In this document: positions 32,523-37,736 of the stretch, piece by piece
Numbering within the stretch: position 1 is the first letter of the stretch
Layout of the letters: each line of letters begins with the position of its first letter
Assembly (NCBI GenBank): GCA_023380615.1
Contig: JAMCRO010000009.1
Coordinates: forward strand, 1 to 37,736
Reading direction: 5' to 3'
From: Candidatus Parvarchaeota archaeon
GTDB taxonomy: Archaea > Nanobdellota > Nanobdellia > Parvarchaeales > Parvarchaeaceae
Length of the DNA stretch: 37,736 bases
Program-made: the position numbers and the translations under genes
Notes under the pieces: model-generated
Seen by the model: only the letters and a program-made list of their open reading frames with translations
What the model was told of the DNA's origin: nothing
Databases searched by the model: none

Positions 32523-33215
32523 ATGAGAGTAGGAGCTTTGTTTACGGGCGGAAAAGATTCGACTTATTCCGCGTTTTTAGCAGGAAAAGAGAATGAAGTA
32601 GTGTGCTTAATGAACATGTACTCGGAAAACAAGGATTCATACATGTTCCATACTGTCGGCAGTTCCCTTCTTGAAATGCAGGCAGAGGCCCTTTCAATAC
32701 CTCTGGAAAGGCATAACACCGAGGGAATAAAGGAAGAAGAGCTTTCAGACCTGAAGGAGTTTATTTCTGAGATTAAAGAAAGATACAAAATAGAGGGCAT
32801 AGTAAGCGGTGCCCTTGCAAGCGAATACCAGTACAGCAGGATTAATAACATGCTGAAGGAATTAAACCTGGCTTCAATAACCCCGTTGTGGCATGTTGAT
32901 GTAGAAAGTTATCTCAAAAATCTGATTAATGACGGTTTTCATGCCATAATAGTTTCCGTTTCAGCAGACGGTCTGGATCAGAGCTGGCTTGGAAAGGAGA
33001 TAAACAGCGAAAACCTTGCAAGGCTTATAGCTCTGAGCAGAAAATACAGGTTTAATTTAGGATTTGAGGGCGGAGAGGCGGAGACTGCGGTTTTGGACGG
33101 GCCGAATTTCAAATACAGGATAGAGATAGAAAAAAGCAGCATTGTAATTGATGGGGGCAAAGCTTATCTAAGCATAGAAAAAGCAATAAAGAGAACCCCG
33201 CTTTTTAAAAAATAG
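32523..33215 (+). CDS. dph6: Diphthine--ammonia ligase
   Basis: 230 residues of the ATP-pyrophosphatase family. The PP-loop is FTGGKDSTYS (7-16). GIVSGALASEYQYSRIN and the C-terminal EGGEAETAVLDGPNF are Dph6 signatures. It amidates diphthine on EF-2 to diphthamide using ATP and ammonium. The substrate aEF-2 is encoded about 3 kb upstream with an intact target His. I use the ATG at 32523 because it follows the shared TATA-like core at the leaderless distance; a TTG four codons earlier fits less well. Confidence 0.92.
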   Translation: MRVGALFTGGKDSTYSAFLAGKENEVVCLMNMYSENKDSYMFHTVGSSLLEMQAEALSIPLERHNTEGIKEEELSDLKEFISEIKERYKIEGIVSGALASEYQYSRINNMLKELNLASITPLWHVDVESYLKNLINDGFHAIIVSVSADGLDQSWLGKEINSENLARLIALSRKYRFNLGFEGGEAETAVLDGPNFKYRIEIEKSSIVIDGGKAYLSIEKAIKRTPLFKK

Positions 33216-33242
33216 TAAAAATGGTATTTGATCCTGTAAAAC

Positions 33243-33809
33243 TCAAAGTATTTTTTCAATTATTCGTTTGATCCTTTTGTTGAGTTCTTCAGATGAATTC
33301 TTGCTGTTTTCAAGCATGAAATCCGAAAGCTTTTCGGTTTCCTTAAGATTAAATATTTTTCTTTCGTTTCTGTCACCATTTAAAAATTCTCTGAATGATG
33401 AGGGCGCATCCACCCTTTTTCTGTCCATAGTCCTTTTGAACCTTACCTTTACGGGAGCATAAACGAATATGTTGTAAAATTTTACTCCTTTCTGCCTTTT
33501 GAAGAATTTAATGTCGTTTGGAAAGCGTATGCCTGCTATCGCTATCCTGTCTTTTTTCACGCTTTTTATCCTTTTCATGCATAGCTCCATCACATAGTCT
33601 TTCCCATACTTTTTTCTTAGTATGCCTTGAAGTTTTTGCTGCTCTTCCCTTGAAATTTTTCCCTTCTTCATCTTTGAAAGTTTCTCTCTTATTATGTCGC
33701 CGGGAGAAATCTTGTAAAATCCGTATGTTTCGGTTAGAATGTCGGCTATATAATCCTTTCCTCCTCCGGGAAGGGAAGATAAACCAATAATCAAAATGTC
33801 TTTTTTCAC
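33243..33809 (-). CDS. P-loop nucleotide/nucleoside kinase with GKD loop
   Basis: 188 residues. The P-loop is GLSSLPGGGKDYIADIL, with Asp after the Lys where most kinases have Ser/Thr. The GKD variant occurs in deoxynucleoside-monophosphate-kinase-like and dephospho-CoA-kinase-like proteins. RIAIAGIRFPNDIKFFKRQ and KVRFKRTMDRKR provide the lid and substrate-arginine regions. An exact substrate cannot be given. Translation begins with GTG (33807-33809), and a minus-strand TTTTATTATAAA near 33825-33837 lies at the leaderless distance. The gene is convergent with dph6 and divergent from the paralogue pair. Confidence 0.68.
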   Translation of the reverse strand: MKKDILIIGLSSLPGGGKDYIADILTETYGFYKISPGDIIREKLSKMKKGKISREEQQKLQGILRKKYGKDYVMELCMKRIKSVKKDRIAIAGIRFPNDIKFFKRQKGVKFYNIFVYAPVKVRFKRTMDRKRVDAPSSFREFLNGDRNERKIFNLKETEKLSDFMLENSKNSSEELNKRIKRIIEKIL

Positions 33810-33893
33810 TGCTTATAATGGAAGTTTTATAATAAAAATCTTTAATAAGATAAGAAAAAAGTACTTATTTGTTATCCATTCATATAATTATGG

Positions 33894-34421
33894 ATGGAAG
33901 ACATTCCTAAAGCCGAAAGCAAGCTTGAGATATTTCTTTCACAGAGCCAGTTCAAAAAACAGGTCGATTCTCTCGGATACAATGTCTTCTCTTTTTTGTC
34001 TGACATGTATGAAGAGGGCAAGTTTGACGAAAAGACAAGGAAAATGTTTCCGGCTGAGAAGAGGCAGGAATTTGACGAGATAGCCGAAGAGCTGTCAGAA
34101 AATAACGGCGCTTACCGCGGAATAATGTACAGGTATCTCTCAGATTCAAAGGATTACAGGCCGAAAGCCGTTTTTGGAAACGAGTATGAAAGGATAATGG
34201 GGCTAAAAAACAAGATACTGGAAAAATTCGGAAAAAGCGGATACGGTTCTCTATACAGTAATTTCATAAATGCACAGTTCAATGATTCACTGATAGAAGC
34301 GGAGGGGGATGATTTTTTCTACATAGGGAAAAGAAGATTCACGCCGGAAGACAAAGACGAGGAGTTAATCTGGATTTTCGGCAAAGTGGTTGAACTTCTT
34401 TATGAAGTTAATAACGGTTGA
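33894..34421 (+). CDS. Unknown protein, first of a tandem paralogue pair
   Basis: 175 residues, mostly alpha-helical, charged and with no membrane segment. It is clearly related to the next gene: SKLEIFLSQSQFKKQVDSLGYNVFSF aligns with KKLEALLSNSQIKAQFFNLGYGVFRA, and a second block is NNGAYRGIMYRYLSDSKDYRPKAVFG against NGGKALLRYWFETNKDYVDRKLLG. I recognise no family. An overlapping ATG four bases upstream is in another frame. The downstream ATG comes 1 nt after its stop. Co-expression with a divergent copy suggests a heterodimer. Confidence 0.65.
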   Translation: MEDIPKAESKLEIFLSQSQFKKQVDSLGYNVFSFLSDMYEEGKFDEKTRKMFPAEKRQEFDEIAEELSENNGAYRGIMYRYLSDSKDYRPKAVFGNEYERIMGLKNKILEKFGKSGYGSLYSNFINAQFNDSLIEAEGDDFFYIGKRRFTPEDKDEELIWIFGKVVELLYEVNNG

Positions 34422-34422
34422 T

Positions 34423-34941
34423 ATGGAAAAGCCTTTGACAATGAAAAAGCTTGAAGCTCTGCTTTCTAATTCACAGATAAAGGCGCAGTTTTTCAACTTA
34501 GGCTACGGTGTTTTCAGGGCCTATTCAAAGGCCTACAAAGAATACGGAAACTTCTATGACCCAAGTGATCCAAGCGGCAAAAGATACAATGACTTTAAGG
34601 AAGCAGATGAAGACGTAAGGTACATCAACAATAAGAACGGAGGGAAAGCGCTGCTTAGATACTGGTTTGAGACCAACAAGGATTATGTAGACAGGAAACT
34701 TTTGGGAAGGTTCTACAACAGGGTTAAGTATCTTGAAGGAATGCTGGTTGACAACAAGCTACTGCAGGAGTTTGTCTACAGTGAATTGGTTGTTGAATTC
34801 CTTGCAAACCTATCGTCAGAAGAAAGCTTCAAGAATTACAGCTTTAAGGATTTTAATGATGGAAGGGAAAGAATTCTACCGGCATACATAGAAGCGTTGG
34901 AATCAGTATACAAGCTTTATATACAGAAGTCTTTGAACTGA
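34423..34941 (+). CDS. Unknown protein, second of a tandem paralogue pair
   Basis: 172 residues from the ATG at 34423. This start aligns with the first paralogue's N-terminus (MEKPLTMKKLEALL against MEDIPKAESKLEIFL) and lies 1 nt after the preceding stop; longer alternatives would overlap it. Acidic and aromatic residues are abundant, and no membrane segment or known motif is seen. Its stop abuts the convergent aCPSF1 gene with no spacer, so transcription must end inside a gene or the two mRNAs overlap at their 3' ends. Confidence 0.65.
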   Translation: MEKPLTMKKLEALLSNSQIKAQFFNLGYGVFRAYSKAYKEYGNFYDPSDPSGKRYNDFKEADEDVRYINNKNGGKALLRYWFETNKDYVDRKLLGRFYNRVKYLEGMLVDNKLLQEFVYSELVVEFLANLSSEESFKNYSFKDFNDGRERILPAYIEALESVYKLYIQKSLN

Positions 34942-36828
34942 TTACTTAAGACGCAGAGCATCCAATACATGCGGTGCATGCGTCTCTACCCTGAATCTCT
35001 TTCTTATATAACTGGAAAGCTCCAGTATCTTTCCTTCTTCACCGTGCCCTATTATTATTTTCCTTGGTCTTGGCCTTATGTCGTTTACAAATCTTTCCAG
35101 CTGCTTTCTATCAGAGTGGCCGGAAAATCCTTCTATTGAATACACCAATGCACTTACGGAGAAATGTCTCAGTTTTCCATTAAGCTCGATGTCAACTTCT
35201 CTTCCACCGTTCTGTATAGTTCTTCCGAGCGTCCCAACTCCCTGATAAGAAACAAGAACTACTGCATTCTTCGGATCTTCGCACAAGTTTGCAAAGTAGC
35301 TTACTGCAGGTCCGCCGTTTAACATTCCGGAGGTTGCAAGTATGATTGCGGGCCCCCCTGCAAGAACCTGCTGCCTTTCTTCCTCGCTGACAGTGTGCTT
35401 GAATATCGGTGACAAGAATGGGTTGTTGTGCGCTATTATCCTGTTTCTCGTTTCGCTGTTCATGAACTCGGGGTAAACAGTGTAAATTGCAGTTACATCC
35501 CAGAGCATTCCATCTACTATTACAGTAGCTTCAGGCAAAAGTCCGTAGCGCTGCCATTCTTCTATGAGAAGCATTAATTCCTGTGCCCTTCCAACTCCAA
35601 GTACTGGCACCAGCACTTTGCCGTTGTTTGCTATGGTTTTGCTTATTATATCAAGGAAGAACTGTTCTGTTTCGGTTCTGGACGGCTGTGTGTCCGAATC
35701 CCCGCCGTAAGTGCTTTCCATTATGAGCGTTTCCACCCTTTCAAACTGCGTTTCTGCCCTGTTCAGCGTCTTTGAATTGTCATACTTAAAATCTCCAGTA
35801 TAAAGTACATTATAAAAGCCGTTCCCTATGTTCAAATGAATCATCGCAGATCCAAGAATGTGACCGGCATTGTGCAGCGTTATTCTTATATCCGGAGTAA
35901 TATCCGTAACTTCATGGAAAGGCAGCGTTATTGAGTGTTTAAGCATATTTTTTACGTCGTCAACATCAAACAGCAGTTTAGAGTTTGTCCTGCTTGCCAG
36001 GTTTATATAATCCAAATGAAGCAAGGTCATAACATCCCTTGTTGGAGCGGTTGAATACACCGGGCCTTTGTAACCGTATTTGTAAAGTGCGGGAAGGAAA
36101 CCGCAGTGGTCTAAATGACTGTGCGTTATCACTACTGCTGCTAATTTTGAGATGTCAAACTCTGGAGCATCTACTCTTGGAACAGGTTCTTTAGGATTGC
36201 TTACATCGACTCCCGCATCTAAAAGGACGGAACTTATTGGCGTTTGCACCAATACGGCAGACCTTCCAACGTGTCTGAATGCACCCAGAGCGCTTATTCT
36301 TACCCAATACTTGTCGTCAACCTCGAATTTGGAGTTGTATATGCTTTCTCCGATTTCATTAAGCATTTTTCTCCTGAATTTTGAATTGTCATAAAGCATT
36401 TCTCTTATGGCCGTTACTATGTCGGATTTTATGAGCGGAGAACGTGCAAGTATGACCGACCAGCCGGTTTCTTCCTTTATTTTGTTTATACCTGCTTTTC
36501 TGTCTCCCGATAGAATTTCCGGCCTTTCAGCCTCTATAGTTACAATGCTTCTAGGCTCGTCAAACCAGAAATCGGTTATATGTGCCTCTCCGAAATCCAT
36601 CTTTCTTATCTTCTCTTCAGCTTCTTTTTCATTTAGAAGAAGAGAGGGATCAAGTCTTACTTCCACTCTTTTCTTTTCCTTGCTTACAAGGTTCCTTATG
36701 ATTTCCGTATTGTCAAGAAAGAAGTTCCTGTTCTTTGTGTATATAACTATGTTTGAAACCTCAAAGTTTATGTCTTCTATAAGGGACTTGTCAGCTATAA
36801 ATTCCGTTATTTCCTTTTTTATGTCCAT
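34942..36828 (-). CDS. fttA: aCPSF1/FttA, KH-domain metallo-beta-lactamase/beta-CASP ribonuclease
   Basis: 628 residues. The N-terminal ~170 residues form KH-type RNA-binding domains (EEKIRKMDFGEAHITDFWFD region). The metallo-beta-lactamase core has HSHLDHCG (H236, H238, D240, H241), AGHILGSAMIHL and TGDFKYD. The beta-CASP part follows with ATSGMLNGGPAVSYFANL and the C-terminal GHSDRKQLERFV. This is the conserved archaeal endonuclease/5'-3' exonuclease that ends transcription. Its length equals the normal archaeal protein. It is convergent with the paralogue pair with zero spacing and about 80 bp downstream of psmB on the same strand. Confidence 0.94.
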   Translation of the reverse strand: MDIKKEITEFIADKSLIEDINFEVSNIVIYTKNRNFFLDNTEIIRNLVSKEKKRVEVRLDPSLLLNEKEAEEKIRKMDFGEAHITDFWFDEPRSIVTIEAERPEILSGDRKAGINKIKEETGWSVILARSPLIKSDIVTAIREMLYDNSKFRRKMLNEIGESIYNSKFEVDDKYWVRISALGAFRHVGRSAVLVQTPISSVLLDAGVDVSNPKEPVPRVDAPEFDISKLAAVVITHSHLDHCGFLPALYKYGYKGPVYSTAPTRDVMTLLHLDYINLASRTNSKLLFDVDDVKNMLKHSITLPFHEVTDITPDIRITLHNAGHILGSAMIHLNIGNGFYNVLYTGDFKYDNSKTLNRAETQFERVETLIMESTYGGDSDTQPSRTETEQFFLDIISKTIANNGKVLVPVLGVGRAQELMLLIEEWQRYGLLPEATVIVDGMLWDVTAIYTVYPEFMNSETRNRIIAHNNPFLSPIFKHTVSEEERQQVLAGGPAIILATSGMLNGGPAVSYFANLCEDPKNAVVLVSYQGVGTLGRTIQNGGREVDIELNGKLRHFSVSALVYSIEGFSGHSDRKQLERFVNDIRPRPRKIIIGHGEEGKILELSSYIRKRFRVETHAPHVLDALRLK

Positions 36829-36907
36829 AATTTAATTCAAAGTATTTACCATAAGCTAAAATTCCAATAATCAGTTTATCCCATGAGATAAGTGAAAAAA
36901 GATGCAC

Positions 36908-37528
36908 TTACTTGCTTACTACCTTTTGTATTTCTTCGTCTGAAAGTTTCTTGTAGCCTTTCTTGTTCATTATTGCTATGTCTATTCCTTCCCCGGTATA
37001 AACATCTCTCCTTATCGAAGAAGATATTGCCTTGTATGCCAGTTTGATTCCCTCTTCCTCTGTCATGTTCTCTTTGTAATCTCCTTCAAGTACGCCGAGA
37101 GCGAATACTCCGCCACTGCCGGTCACGGTGAATTTGTCCTTTCCCTGTCCACCGGCTTCATCTATGGAGAAAAGCTTTGGTTCGCTGTCGTATCCTCCGA
37201 TTATAAACTCACCATAAATTAAATTCAATGAAAGTCTCTTGTTGAAAAGTATTGCACTCAGTAAGCTTACAGCTCCGTCAGTATCTAATTTTGAACCGGA
37301 CCTTATTTCATAAAGAGTAAGCTCTGATCTCATCAGTCTTACCATGGCCTGTAAATCGGCAACCATCCCTGCAGTGGTTATGCCTATCTTGTCACTTATT
37401 GCCATGACTTTTTCTGCGTTCTTGTTAGCGACTATGTGATCTGCGGTTGCTCTCCTGTCTGCTGCCAAGATTACTCCGTCCTTGTACACTAATCCCAATG
37501 TCGTTGTTCCTGTTTTTACTATGCTCAT
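36908..37528 (-). CDS. psmB: 20S proteasome beta subunit
   Basis: 206 residues. A 7-residue propeptide MSIVKTG precedes the catalytic TTTLG; the mature T1 is T8, with D24 (mature D17) and K40 (mature K33) in the expected places. The later GSGGVFALGVLE supports the beta class. It forms the proteolytic inner rings with alpha subunits, which are not in the window. A minus-strand AAATAAAATA near 37541-37550 may be the TATA box. It lies upstream of fttA on the same strand with an 80-bp gap. Confidence 0.93.
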   Translation of the reverse strand: MSIVKTGTTTLGLVYKDGVILAADRRATADHIVANKNAEKVMAISDKIGITTAGMVADLQAMVRLMRSELTLYEIRSGSKLDTDGAVSLLSAILFNKRLSLNLIYGEFIIGGYDSEPKLFSIDEAGGQGKDKFTVTGSGGVFALGVLEGDYKENMTEEEGIKLAYKAISSSIRRDVYTGEGIDIAIMNKKGYKKLSDEEIQKVVSK

Positions 37529-37611
37529 ATAAGAATCTTAGTATTTTATTTACATTTCCTAATGACTTTGTTAGTATTTAAACTTTTCTTAATTTTTCTT
37601 AAACAGTTAAT

Positions 37612-37665
37612 TTTATATATGCGTATTAGGCTAAGTATTAAACTAAGTATGACCAATATAATAAT
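37612..37665 (+). promoter_or_regulatory. Promoter with duplicated CTAAGTAT operator
   Basis: TTTATATA at 37612-37619 predicts a start near 37642. Two identical CTAAGTAT octamers at 37631-37638 and 37643-37650, spaced 12 bp start to start, straddle it. Ribbon-helix-helix repressors bind such short tandem sites, and the next gene encodes one, so autoregulation is likely. Confidence 0.5.
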
Positions 37666-37736
37666 ATGAAAGCAAGAACCTCTTTTACGATTGATGCGGA
37701 TGTTGTTGCAAAACTGGATTCTTTAGTCGATAACAT
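37666..37736 (+). CDS. Ribbon-helix-helix regulator, N-terminus only
   Basis: The ATG at 37666 begins MKARTSFTIDADVVAKLDSL and runs off the window. The alternating strand RTSFTIDAD followed by helix VVAKLDSLV fits the beta-strand and first helix of a CopG/RHH DNA-binding protein. Whether a second domain or a toxin gene follows cannot be seen. Confidence 0.6.
   Translation, partial: MKARTSFTIDADVVAKLDSLVDN

Noticed and set aside
1-37736. CRISPR array or insertion sequence
   Set aside because: No regularly spaced repeats, transposase-like ORF or terminal inverted repeats were seen by eye.

Overview
The window is archaeal chromosome. It encodes translation elongation factor aEF-2 with the diphthamide loop, the amidase Dph6 that finishes diphthamide, the termination nuclease aCPSF1/FttA, a proteasome beta subunit, an XPD helicase, TruD and a standalone tRNA-binding domain. 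Low GC, compact genes, many short membrane proteins and an S-layer protein with a cleavable signal peptide suggest a small-genome DPANN archaeon, perhaps Micrarchaeota/Parvarchaeota-like. That placement is inference, since no rRNA is present. Many genes have a TATA-like element about 24-28 bp before the ATG, which implies leaderless mRNAs. The S-layer and aEF-2 genes instead have short leaders with Shine-Dalgarno sites.

Layout: (1) 1-6600 is a surface-polysaccharide region. It holds a GT4 glycosyltransferase interrupted by an in-frame stop, a GT2 enzyme, a GalU-Ugd-UXS cassette (glucose-1-P to UDP-glucose to UDP-glucuronate to UDP-xylose, listed by reaction order), a sulfatase-fold protein with a Thr nucleophile, and an intact GT4. 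(2) 6660-15600 mixes tRNA-Ser(CGA), a MazG-like pyrophosphohydrolase, a HerA-like ATPase, XPD, a tRNA-binding domain, tRNA-Gly(CCC), FolE with a RibD/DHFR-like reductase, and several unknown or membrane proteins. (3) 15600-27300 is the cell-surface section: S-layer protein, anchored ectodomain proteins, TruD, a processive GT2, a thioredoxin-like protein without CXXC, a GT-C enzyme, a dolichol-phosphate-mannose-synthase-like GT2-GtrA fusion, an orphan RelE/YafQ-like toxin, a HIT protein and a DUF4382-like protein. (4) 27300-37736 is information processing: aEF-2, a YdcF-like protein, a 15-residue lysine-rich micro-ORF, tRNA-Leu(CAG), a PH-domain membrane pair, Dph6, a P-loop kinase, a tandem pair of unknown paralogues, aCPSF1, PsmB, and the start of a ribbon-helix-helix regulator.

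The most unusual signals are three divergent gene pairs sharing one central TATA-like core about 25 bp from both ATGs; the micro-ORF MATKKKAAKKGKKKR with its own promoter and structured 3' region; a 19-bp in-frame direct repeat that could delete a whole ectodomain; and the paralogue pair next to aCPSF1. I saw no CRISPR array, insertion sequence, rRNA or replication origin.
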